Below, piece by piece: positions 17,707-24,956 of a stretch of DNA of 36,831 nt (positions are counted from its first letter, which is position 1; every line of letters begins with the position of its first letter). The stretch is taken from assembly GCA_029861865.1 (NCBI GenBank), contig JAOTYL010000018.1:1-36831 (forward strand), given 5' to 3'. The notes under the pieces are model-generated. The model saw nothing but the letters and a program-made list of their open reading frames with translations, had not been told where the DNA came from and made no database searches. A program made the translations under genes and the position numbers. The DNA is from Myxococcales bacterium (GTDB taxonomy: Bacteria > Myxococcota_A > Polyangia > Polyangiales > Houyiibacteriaceae).

Positions 17707-17831
17707 CGGTTGGACTTCCTACAAAAATCGAGGAGCGGATGTAACACGGACCTGCCATGCTTGCATCTCTTCGGCCAGGAGGGTCGGTGACTCTGCCACC
17801 AAATGGCTGTTTTCGTTAGGGTTTAGCTCCG

Positions 17832-20240
17832 ATGCTTCCATCGCTCCAAGTCCGCGAGAGTTGGTTGCTGATCATCGCGGCGATCTGGCTCTCGGGGCTC
17901 GGCTGCGAGCGCGCCGCCGAACCCGATTCCGTTTCAGTGATCCCGCATGATGCCGTGCTCGAGGGTGACCCAAAGCTTCCCGGCGTGGCACGCGTCGACG
18001 AAGACCTTCAGCGAAAGCTCAACGGAACGCTCGAGTCGCAGAAGGGCGACTACGTCCCTCGAACCCACCATCTCGAAAAGGACGGATCTCCCCGCTTCAC
18101 CAACCGGCTCATTTTGGAGTCGAGCCCCTATCTGCTCCAGCACGCGCACAACCCGGTCAATTGGTATCCCTGGTCCGAAGAGGCCTTCGAGCGTGCCAAG
18201 CGCGAGAACAAGCCGGTGTTTCTTTCCATCGGATACTCGACCTGTCACTGGTGCCACGTGATGGAGCGAGAGTCGTTCGAAGACGAAGACATCGCCGCGT
18301 TCTTGAACCGGCACTTCATCGCGATCAAAGTCGACCGCGAAGAGCGGCCGGACATCGACAGCGTGTACATGACCGCGGTCCAGCTTCTCACCGGCCGCGG
18401 CGGCTGGCCGATGACGGTCATCATGACACCCGACAAGGATCCCTTTTTTGGCGGAACCTACTTTCCCCCACGCAAGGGAATACGAGGCAGCCGTGCCGGC
18501 CTGATCGACATCCTGACCGAAATGGTACGCCTTTACGAGCAGGAGCCGACCCGCGCGGTCCAACAAGCGCAAGAGCTCAGCCAGCGGGTGGCCCAAGTCA
18601 CCACCACATTTCGCGGTGCGGGCGTGCCGAGCGACCGGTTGATCGCGGGAGCCGCCCAACGACTCGCCTCCGCATTTGATCCCGTCGACGGTGGTTTCGG
18701 TAGGGCACCGAAGTTTCCGCAGCCGGCCCGTCTCGCCATCTTGCTCCGTTACGCACGCCGGACGCAAGACCCGGGTGCTCTTCACATCGTCACCACCACG
18801 CTCGATAAGATGGCCGCCGGGGGGATGTACGATCATCTGGGCGGCGGATTCCATCGATATTCGACTGACGGTCAATGGTTGGTCCCACACTTCGAGAAGA
18901 TGCTGTACGACAATGCGCAGCTTGCGTCGTTGTATGTCGATGCATGGCAGCTCACCGGCAATCCCGAGTACCGGCGTGTTGCTCGTGACATTCTCGACTA
19001 CGTTGCCGCAGAGATGACGTCCCCTGACGGCGGCTTCTACTCAGCGACAGATGCAGATAGCCCCACGCCCAGTGGGCACGATGAGGAGGGGTGGTTTTTC
19101 ACGTGGACCTCCGATGAGCTTGAGCAGCTCCTTGGAAAGGAGCGAGCCGCGATCGTCGGTGCAGTCTATGGCGTAACGCCCGGGGGGAATTTCGAGGGAC
19201 GAAACATCCTTCATCGCAAGCAAACGAACCGCGAGGTGGCCTCGCGCCACGAGATCACTCCGAATCGCGTCGCCGAGGTCTTGCTCGAAGCCCGTCCCGT
19301 GCTGTACGAGGCGCGCGCCTCCCGACCGCCACCCATCCGAGACGAGAAGGTCATCGCAGCGTGGAATGGACTGATGATCTCGGCCTTTGCTCGCGGGGCA
19401 TGGGCGTTCGATGAGCCCCGGTATGCGGCCCTCGGTGCGAACGCGGCTCGGTTCGTGTGGACCGAGATGCGCGATGGCGACGGCGCACTGTTGCGCACCT
19501 ACAAGGGCGGGCAAAAATCATCGACAGCGTTCCTCGATGACTATGCATTCATGGTCGCGGCCTGCCTCGATCTCTACCAAGCCACGGGAGACGAAGCTTG
19601 GCTCGAGCACGCGCTCGAGCTACAAAAGACACAGGACGCTCGCTACGCCGATGACCAGGAGGGCGGCTACTTCATGACCGCCAATGAGAGTGAAGCGCTC
19701 TTGGTGCGGGAGAAGCCGGCAAACGACGGCGCAGTCCCCTCCGGCAACTCGGTCGCTGCCCTCAACCTTCTACGCCTATACGACTTCACCGACGAAGCCC
19801 AATGGCGAGAGCAGGCCGAGGCCCTTTTCACTGCACTGGCTGGTCGCGTCCAGCGCGCGCCGAGCGGATACCCCGAGCTCCTCGTCGCGCTCGACTATTA
19901 CTACGACGTTCCGTTCGAAATTGCGGTCGTCGCCGAGACGCACCTGGAAGATACGACCGCTTTGGCGAAGCGACTTCGCGAAACTTTCGTGCCAAACAAA
20001 GTGTTTTGTGTGCTGACCGATGCTACCGCCAGCGTGCAGCAACGCGTCGTGCCGTGGCTCGAAGGGAAGCGCGCGCTCAAAGGTAAGCCCACGGCCTATG
20101 TCTGTGAGCGCGGCCGTTGCGACCTGCCTACTTCCAGTCCGACCGTGTTCCAGCGGCAGATCGGCAAGCGACGCCCCTACCCGAGCTACGCGGAGACTGC
20201 CCCACCCCGCCTGCCGGTCAGCACGGGGCGTACGAACTGA
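17832..20240 (+). CDS. Exported thioredoxin-fold DUF255 / YyaL (SSP411-like) protein
   Basis: An 802-aa member of the YyaL/spermatogenesis-associated protein 20 family: an N-terminal thioredoxin-like domain followed by an (alpha/alpha)6 barrel resembling glycosidase and epimerase folds. The thioredoxin-like domain starts at [21 protein letters not shown]-type sequence near residue 91 and carries CHWC at 138-141; [10 protein letters not shown] and FFGGTYFPP are family marks. The barrel begins near 260 ([19 protein letters not shown]) and includes [12 protein letters not shown] and [15 protein letters not shown]. Unusually, the N-terminus is a hydrophobic signal segment ending SGLGC (C25), so it may be a lipoprotein, followed by a linker of about 65 residues. 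Most family members I know of are cytosolic. Its stop shares a base with the start of rdgB. Confidence 0.9.
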   Translation: MLPSLQVRESWLLIIAAIWLSGLGCERAAEPDSVSVIPHDAVLEGDPKLPGVARVDEDLQRKLNGTLESQKGDYVPRTHHLEKDGSPRFTNRLILESSPYLLQHAHNPVNWYPWSEEAFERAKRENKPVFLSIGYSTCHWCHVMERESFEDEDIAAFLNRHFIAIKVDREERPDIDSVYMTAVQLLTGRGGWPMTVIMTPDKDPFFGGTYFPPRKGIRGSRAGLIDILTEMVRLYEQEPTRAVQQAQELSQRVAQVTTTFRGAGVPSDRLIAGAAQRLASAFDPVDGGFGRAPKFPQPARLAILLRYARRTQDPGALHIVTTTLDKMAAGGMYDHLGGGFHRYSTDGQWLVPHFEKMLYDNAQLASLYVDAWQLTGNPEYRRVARDILDYVAAEMTSPDGGFYSATDADSPTPSGHDEEGWFFTWTSDELEQLLGKERAAIVGAVYGVTPGGNFEGRNILHRKQTNREVASRHEITPNRVAEVLLEARPVLYEARASRPPPIRDEKVIAAWNGLMISAFARGAWAFDEPRYAALGANAARFVWTEMRDGDGALLRTYKGGQKSSTAFLDDYAFMVAACLDLYQATGDEAWLEHALELQKTQDARYADDQEGGYFMTANESEALLVREKPANDGAVPSGNSVAALNLLRLYDFTDEAQWREQAEALFTALAGRVQRAPSGYPELLVALDYYYDVPFEIAVVAETHLEDTTALAKRLRETFVPNKVFCVLTDATASVQQRVVPWLEGKRALKGKPTAYVCERGRCDLPTSSPTVFQRQIGKRRPYPSYAETAPPRLPVSTGRTN

Positions 20241-20857
20241 TGGTCGCGGTAGCGCCAAGACGGCAATGGGTCCTCGCAAGCCACAACGCAGGAAAGGTCC
20301 GCGAGCTGATGGCCTTGTTCGAGAACTCGCCGGTTCGGCTTCGCCCAGCGAGCGCGTTCGACCTTCCCGAACCGGAGGAAAGTGGGCCCACGTTCGAGGC
20401 GAACGCTGCGCTCAAGGCGTCGGCCGCGATGAATGCGACGGGCATGATCGCCCTTGCCGACGATTCGGGCGTGGAGGCGCACGCGTTGAATGGCGAGCCG
20501 GGCATCCACACCGCCCGATGGGCCGGGCCTGACAAGGACTTCGCGTTCGCTCGCGAGCGGCTTCGAGATCGGCTCACCGAGCTCGGTCCGGGAGCGGATC
20601 GCCGCGCGACCTACGTGTGCGTACTCTGCGTCGCCCGGCCCGGCGCGAGCTGCGACACGTTTCGCGGCGAGACGCGTGGATTTCTCGTGTGGCCCCCGAG
20701 CGGTGACCTGGGCCACGGTTTCGAGCCGATGTTCCTGCCTGATGGATACGCGGTCACGTACGGCGAAATGACGCCCGAACGCCGCTTGCGGGTCAACGCA
20801 CGCGCTCAGGCCATGCGCAAGCTTGCAGCCGCGTCGTTTCTCATCGGCGACACTTGA
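20240..20857 (+). CDS. rdgB: XTP/dITP (non-canonical purine NTP) pyrophosphatase, RdgB/HAM1 family
   Basis: A 205-aa RdgB/HAM1-like enzyme that hydrolyses dITP, XTP and ITP to monophosphates and pyrophosphate, keeping deaminated purines out of nucleic acids. SHNAGKVREL (14-23) is the SxNxxK triphosphate loop; ADDSGVEAHALNGEPGIHTARWAG holds the metal and base pocket; GHGFEPMFLPDGYAVTYGEM matches the GYGYDPiF..TxAEM block. The usual terminal SHR motif is replaced by NAR (VNARAQAMRKL), a mild oddity. ATG 20240 overlaps the upstream TGA by one base; the frame is open upstream, but that stretch is the end of the DUF255 gene. The 3' end overlaps the convergent murein endopeptidase gene by 17 bp. 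Confidence 0.88.
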   Translation: MVAVAPRRQWVLASHNAGKVRELMALFENSPVRLRPASAFDLPEPEESGPTFEANAALKASAAMNATGMIALADDSGVEAHALNGEPGIHTARWAGPDKDFAFARERLRDRLTELGPGADRRATYVCVLCVARPGASCDTFRGETRGFLVWPPSGDLGHGFEPMFLPDGYAVTYGEMTPERRLRVNARAQAMRKLAAASFLIGDT

Positions 20858-22115
20858 CGTCGGAGTACGGGCACACGAATCGCACATGGAGGTGGTCGTC
20901 GTGGTTTCGGAAGTGCCGTATGACGCCCACCGGCTCGTGCTTTCCACGCGGATACTGAATCCAACGGTTCAGCTGGGCCTTGGGTACGCCTCGTCGCCTG
21001 GCGTAGCGGTAGAGCCTCGCCTGGAGCCGGTAGTCGATGAAGATCATCTCGGCTTGATCGTTCTTCAGCCAATGCTCGAGAAGAGCCCACTGGCGGGCAA
21101 CGTCGAGCTCCGAAGCTCTGACGTCTTCAAATGGGCAGCCGCTTCGCGGGCATTTGTCTTGATAGTAACCGATGTCGGCGTCGCGGCCGTTCTGATGGCT
21201 CTTGTGGTCGCGAATCCTTCCGCCGTTGCGGTCGCTGATGTCGTGTATGCGAATCACTTTGCGGGTCTTGAACTTCGCATCGACCGCGTCGAAGGCATCG
21301 ACGATCCACCGCGTCGTCTCTTCGGTGCCGTACGCTCGATCCTTCGAGCGAATCGCGTAGCCTCGGTGCGGCGGTAAGGGCACGCCGTTGTGGAGCCGGC
21401 CGTCATTCGTAGGTCCGATCGCTTCCGAAGGGCTGACGGGGATGCGGGTATAGATTCGGATATCGGTTCCAGGTCTTGCGCGACCCTGTCTCACGCTGGA
21501 GTTCCAGCGCGCCAGGTCGCGATGGTTGACCCCGTAGCGCTCGGCAACGGCGAGGAGGGTGTCTCCGCGTTCCAAGGTCAACGTCACCTCCGGCCGAGGC
21601 TCGCCTATGTCGATGGTCTGCCCCGGGTAGATCCGGTCCGGGTTCAGACCGGGATTCATTTGGAGAAGCTCGGCAATGCTCGTATCGAAACGGAGGGCGA
21701 TGCCCGTGAGCGTGTCGCCCAGCTTCACTCGATAGGTGCGACCCTTACTTGTTTCCTTCTCTCTCTCCAGCGTCGTCGCGACAGCGATCGACGCTTCACG
21801 TGCGGCGATGGGGGCAGAGTGCTTTTCGCGCATCGTCGATGGAGAGGTGCCGTAGTCGAAGGGCGGCGTCCAATCGATCCCATCGTTCGTTGACGAAGTC
21901 TCTTCTGGCTCGACGACTAGTTCTTGGCCCGCACGGATCAGATCGCTTCTGAGACCGTTCCAGTCCTTGATCTGGTCGACCGATACGCCGGCACGCTCGG
22001 CGATCAGACTCAACACGTCACCCGGCTGCACGACCACGATTGGGGCATCGGCCACTGCGTGAATCGGCGCCAGCACGACGGCACACCACAGGGCGATAGC
22101 GGTCGGGCGCAGCAT
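20841..22115 (-). CDS. Three-LysM murein endopeptidase, MepA/M74 type
   Basis: A 424-aa exported cell-wall enzyme. A signal peptide covers about 1-23 (MLRPTAIALWCAVVLAPIHA). LysM domains lie at about 26-68, 128-171 and 177-223, which would bind peptidoglycan glycan. Residues about 235-418 form a penicillin-insensitive D-Ala-mDAP endopeptidase domain: H307 and D314 in SHQNGRDADIGYY reproduce the HxxxxxxD spacing of MepA zinc ligands, and H408/H410 in DDHLHVRF supply the rest. Extra cysteines (KCPRSGC, VCPYSDVKC) probably form disulfides. I take ATG 22115 because it begins the signal peptide; the frame is open to 22376 but overlaps the divergent protease gene. E. coli MepA lacks LysM domains, so this is an expanded form. 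Confidence 0.9.
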   Translation of the reverse strand: MLRPTAIALWCAVVLAPIHAVADAPIVVVQPGDVLSLIAERAGVSVDQIKDWNGLRSDLIRAGQELVVEPEETSSTNDGIDWTPPFDYGTSPSTMREKHSAPIAAREASIAVATTLEREKETSKGRTYRVKLGDTLTGIALRFDTSIAELLQMNPGLNPDRIYPGQTIDIGEPRPEVTLTLERGDTLLAVAERYGVNHRDLARWNSSVRQGRARPGTDIRIYTRIPVSPSEAIGPTNDGRLHNGVPLPPHRGYAIRSKDRAYGTEETTRWIVDAFDAVDAKFKTRKVIRIHDISDRNGGRIRDHKSHQNGRDADIGYYQDKCPRSGCPFEDVRASELDVARQWALLEHWLKNDQAEMIFIDYRLQARLYRYARRRGVPKAQLNRWIQYPRGKHEPVGVIRHFRNHDDHLHVRFVCPYSDVKCRR

Positions 22116-22210
22116 GTTGATCTCGTGTACCGAAGTTCCGTCCTGCAGCCAAGAAATGAGTCGAAACCCGCGAATGTGGCGGGGCCCACAAACCTTGGTA
22201 GGTTGATCAG

Positions 22211-22981
22211 GTGACGCAGCGCTCATGGTTCTTCGATCGGCCCGAGATCGCAGCATTGTTATTCTTGACGGCTTGCCAGCCTCCTTCTTCAAATACCGCC
22301 CAAGAGGCTGAGCTTGCGCCCCCTCGATATCAGGTGTCGTGTGCCGAGTCCGAGGAGTGTCACGAGTCGGTTGCACTACTGGTCGGGTTATCAGGCCTTC
22401 GTGAGCCGACTCGGTGCACGGCAGCGCTCATAGGTTCGACGACGGCGGTGACCGCAGGGCACTGTGTTGCCCGGGAGCTCGCTGATGGCGGCGCGTGCCA
22501 CGACGTGTGGCTCGGCTTCGCCGAGACCCCAAACCAAAAAAGCGAGTGGCTAGGCTGTTCGAAAGTCAGCGCGGTCTCGAGTCAGGCCGAGACCCTGCTC
22601 GCGCCAGACTATGCCGTGCTGCAGTTGCGGACTGTAACCGCACGCCCTGCGCTTCCACTCGGACGCGGCGCCCTCAGCACCGGCGACATCGTCGAGATGG
22701 TGTCGGTGACACCCGACCGCTTTTACGATGATGTGCACGAGGTTCGAACGCGTCGCTGCGTCGTCGATGGTGGCGACCCGAGCTCGCCTTGGAGCCCGAT
22801 CGCACCGCCTACGGTTCGCGTCCTTTCGTCGTGCCCGATTCACGAGGGTAACTCCGGCGCACCCGTGCTCGACCGACAGGGCCGGCTGCGAGGTCTCGTT
22901 CATGCCGGAGGTCCGCCATTCTTTGCCTTTGGGCTTATGACCGAATCGGGCCGGATCCCTGACGAGGTCGCGGTCGATTAA
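22211..22981 (+). CDS. Trypsin-like serine protease lipoprotein
   Basis: A 256-aa S1-family serine protease. The signal peptide ends LFLTAC, giving a lipidated C22. The triad appears as H84 (TAVTAGHC), D133 (APDYAVLQL) and S215 (EGNSGAPV). Eight or more cysteines in the mature part (C44, C50, C69, C85, C96, C116, C183, C208) suggest several disulfides. It starts at GTG 22211, fixed by the signal peptide. It is divergent from the murein endopeptidase gene across 95 bp and convergent with the kinase gene, with 6 bp between stops. Substrate is unknown; secreted trypsin-like proteases are frequent in predatory Deltaproteobacteria. Confidence 0.87.
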   Translation: MTQRSWFFDRPEIAALLFLTACQPPSSNTAQEAELAPPRYQVSCAESEECHESVALLVGLSGLREPTRCTAALIGSTTAVTAGHCVARELADGGACHDVWLGFAETPNQKSEWLGCSKVSAVSSQAETLLAPDYAVLQLRTVTARPALPLGRGALSTGDIVEMVSVTPDRFYDDVHEVRTRRCVVDGGDPSSPWSPIAPPTVRVLSSCPIHEGNSGAPVLDRQGRLRGLVHAGGPPFFAFGLMTESGRIPDEVAVD

Positions 22982-22987
22982 CGTCGA

Positions 22988-24205
22988 TCAGCGAAGCCAG
23001 TCGAGCGCGAGCACTCCCACTACAGTCGCGATGCCGATCATCAGCACCAGCAGGCTCGCCGGCAGTGGCGGTGCTGTCGGGGTCGTGCGGTTCTTCTTCG
23101 TTCGCGGGATCCGAATCCCCGAACGTTGGTCGGCGCGTTGGGGAGCCTCCGGTGAATTGGTTTCGTCCGTCGTTCGGGCGATATCCATGAGTCGTTGCTT
23201 TCGGAGCTCCCCGTCCGGGAACAGCTCAGCCATCCAGTCGGCGAGCTCTGCGGGCCCGACCAGCTCCTCCTGCTTGGCGAGAAATCGCCGCAAAGCCGTG
23301 CCCATCTGACGCGCGGTCGGCCATCGTTCGTCGGGATTGCGCTGAAGGGCGCGCAAGACGATCGAGTCGAGCTCGGGCGGAACTTCCTTGCGATAGTCCG
23401 AAGGCGGACGAATCTCGCTCGAAAGCACCGCGTACATAGTGTTGACGTCGGTGTCCCGAAGAAACAGGCGCCGAAGCGTCAGCAGCTCCCACAGCACGGC
23501 CCCGAGCGCCCAAACGTCCACTCGTCGATCGACCACCGCCGCGGTCATCTGCTCGGGCGCCATGTAAGGAAACGTCCCTTTGACCTGCCCCGCCGAAGTG
23601 TGATGGACTCGCTGCCGCGCGTGGGCGATCCCGAAGTCCACGACCTGCACCAGGCCGTCATAGGTGACGAACAGATTTTCGGCCGAGACATCGCGGTGCA
23701 CCACGCGCAGCAACTCTCCGTTCGAGTCCTTCAGCTCGTGTGCCGCATGAAGGCCCTCGCACGCGCCTGCGATCACCCGAGCCATCCGCGCGGGGAGAAG
23801 CGCAGAGCTCCGTTGGTCCGCGTTGGCCATGACCCTACGCTGCACGCGAGAGAGAGGTTCACCGACTAGGTACTCCATCGCAATGTAGTACTCGCCGTCG
23901 GCTTCGCCGAAGTCGAACACGCTGCAGACGTTGGCGTGTGTAACACGCGATGCGATCCGTGCCTCGTCGAGGAACATCTCAACGTAGTCCTTTTCCGTCG
24001 CAAGATGCGAATGGATGCGCTTGAGCGCGATCAACTTCTGGAAGCCAGGCGCCCCCTCGGCTCGGGCCAAGTAGACGTTTGCCATCCCTCCCGAGGCGAG
24101 CTCGAAACGAAGCTCGTAGCGACCGATGCGCTTGGGCGAAGCCGGCTTCGGCCGGGTGGAAAACGCAGACGGGTCTGGTGGACCGCTGGTGCTAGGGAAT
24201 TCCAT
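22988..24205 (-). CDS. Membrane-anchored Ser/Thr protein kinase
   Basis: A 405-aa Hanks-type kinase. The kinase domain spans about 30-310: glycine loop ELASGGMANVYLA (37-44, lacking the first canonical glycine), K62 in ALKRIH, E81 in FLDEARIAS, catalytic HRDVSAENLF (170-179), DFG at 190-192 and GTFPYMAPEQM (activation segment end). A Pro/Lys/Arg-rich linker leads to one C-terminal membrane helix (about 384-401) with almost nothing beyond, so there is no extracellular sensor domain. ATG 24205 was chosen although the frame is open to 24304; the extra residues do not look like kinase sequence and a ribosome site (GAGACG) is close. It is divergent from the Lrp/AsnC gene. This architecture is common in Myxococcota. 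Confidence 0.92.
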   Translation of the reverse strand: MEFPSTSGPPDPSAFSTRPKPASPKRIGRYELRFELASGGMANVYLARAEGAPGFQKLIALKRIHSHLATEKDYVEMFLDEARIASRVTHANVCSVFDFGEADGEYYIAMEYLVGEPLSRVQRRVMANADQRSSALLPARMARVIAGACEGLHAAHELKDSNGELLRVVHRDVSAENLFVTYDGLVQVVDFGIAHARQRVHHTSAGQVKGTFPYMAPEQMTAAVVDRRVDVWALGAVLWELLTLRRLFLRDTDVNTMYAVLSSEIRPPSDYRKEVPPELDSIVLRALQRNPDERWPTARQMGTALRRFLAKQEELVGPAELADWMAELFPDGELRKQRLMDIARTTDETNSPEAPQRADQRSGIRIPRTKKNRTTPTAPPLPASLLVLMIGIATVVGVLALDWLR

Positions 24206-24283
24206 CGTCTCGTGGCCGTTAGAACAAAATATTCTATTTACACTTGAACCTCCAATCGATCTGCGCCAGAAGACAGTGTTCGT

Positions 24284-24312
24284 TTGACAGTTCCGTGCAA
24301 ACACCCTATCTA
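24284..24312 (+). promoter_or_regulatory. Candidate sigma70-type promoter for the Lrp/AsnC gene
   Basis: TTGACA at 24284-24289 is a perfect -35, followed after 17 bp by TATCTA at 24307-24312. Transcription would begin near 24319, about 20 nt before the ATG at 24338. The -35 is strong and the -10 only fair. Confidence 0.45.
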
Positions 24313-24339
24313 TTAGGCTAGCTCGGGGTATTGCCTAAT
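24312..24339. promoter_or_regulatory. Inverted repeat over the Lrp/AsnC start codon, candidate operator
   Basis: ATTAGGC (24312-24318) and GCCTAAT (24333-24339) form a perfect 7-bp inverted repeat separated by 14 bp, so the half-site centres are 21 bp apart, two helical turns. It spans the expected transcription start, the leader and the ATG. A dimeric regulator bound here would block its own expression; Lrp/AsnC proteins are often autoregulated. Binding is inferred. Confidence 0.5.
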
Positions 24340-24889
24340 GAAGTTAGGAGAAACATACGCTCTCGATGGAATCGACCGGCAGGTCTTGGACGAGCTGCAA
24401 CGCGACTCCAAGCGCTCGTTGAAAGAGATCGGCCAGCAGGTCGGTCTCAGCGCGCCGTCGGTAATGGAACGTGTTCGCAAGCTCGAGAGTGCCGGAATCA
24501 TTCGGGGTTACCATGCGCTACTCGACGCGCGGAAGGTCGGCCTCGACATCTCTGCCTTCATCGGCGTATCGATCGTCAGCCCGACGCAGTTGAGGGCTTT
24601 CGAGGAGTGGGTGGACTCGGTGCCTCAGGTGATGGAGTGCCATCACGTCACGGGTGGCCATACCCTCCTGCTCAAGGTAAAAACGCAGAATACCGAGGAC
24701 TTGGAGGGACTGATCAGTCGCATCCGGTCTATGGACGGGGTTGCGAGCACCGAAACCATGGTGGTGCTTTCGACCCGCACGGAGAGGGTTGAAATCGCTC
24801 TCCCGGCCGGTGAGCCCGCCGGCGAACCCAAGCGCCGCAAGCGCAATCGCCGAAAAGGCGACAACCCCGAAACCCGCCAAGCCTCTTAA
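24338..24889 (+). CDS. Lrp/AsnC family transcriptional regulator
   Basis: A 183-aa feast/famine regulator. The helix-turn-helix lies at about 26-48 (SLKEIGQQVGLSAPSVMERV) and is followed by the family linker GIIRGYHALLDARKVG. The RAM effector domain spans about 70-145, with VMECHHVTGGHTLLLKVK carrying the glycine turn that usually helps bind amino acids. An unusual tail at 155-183 is rich in Pro, Arg and Lys (KRRKRNRRK) and could add DNA contacts. It lies directly upstream of gltB; Lrp controls gltBD in Escherichia coli, so regulation of glutamate synthesis is a reasonable inference. An inverted repeat covers its start codon. Spacing to gltB is 67 bp and contains a palindrome that may be a terminator or attenuator. 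Confidence 0.9.
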   Translation: MKLGETYALDGIDRQVLDELQRDSKRSLKEIGQQVGLSAPSVMERVRKLESAGIIRGYHALLDARKVGLDISAFIGVSIVSPTQLRAFEEWVDSVPQVMECHHVTGGHTLLLKVKTQNTEDLEGLISRIRSMDGVASTETMVVLSTRTERVEIALPAGEPAGEPKRRKRNRRKGDNPETRQAS

Positions 24890-24930
24890 CCCCCAACAAA
24901 AGGGGGCAGTCCCCTTAAGTCAGGGGTTAA
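24886..24930. terminator. Dispersed palindrome, copy 2, nested in an outer inverted repeat
   Basis: The core AAAAGGGGGCAGTCCCCTT (24898-24916) matches the repeats at 11192 and 31081 with small changes. Here it lies inside a second inverted repeat, TTAACCCC (24886-24893) with GGGGTTAA (24923-24930). The left outer arm includes the regulator's stop codon. The two arms could pair as a longer stem or compete with the inner hairpin. It separates the regulator gene from gltB, so it may partially terminate or stabilise transcript ends. Confidence 0.55.
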
Positions 24931-24956
24931 CCGCAAACCTCAGAGATCGCGCGAAG

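Noticed and set aside
22116-22376. N-terminal extension of the LysM/M74 gene by 87 codons
   Set aside because: It would overlap the divergent protease gene and put a clear signal peptide inside the protein; ATG 22115 starts the signal peptide.
24741-24956. N-terminal extension of gltB by 72 codons
   Set aside because: It overlaps the end of the Lrp/AsnC gene and translates the palindromic repeat; the amidotransferase propeptide and C21 begin naturally from ATG 24957.
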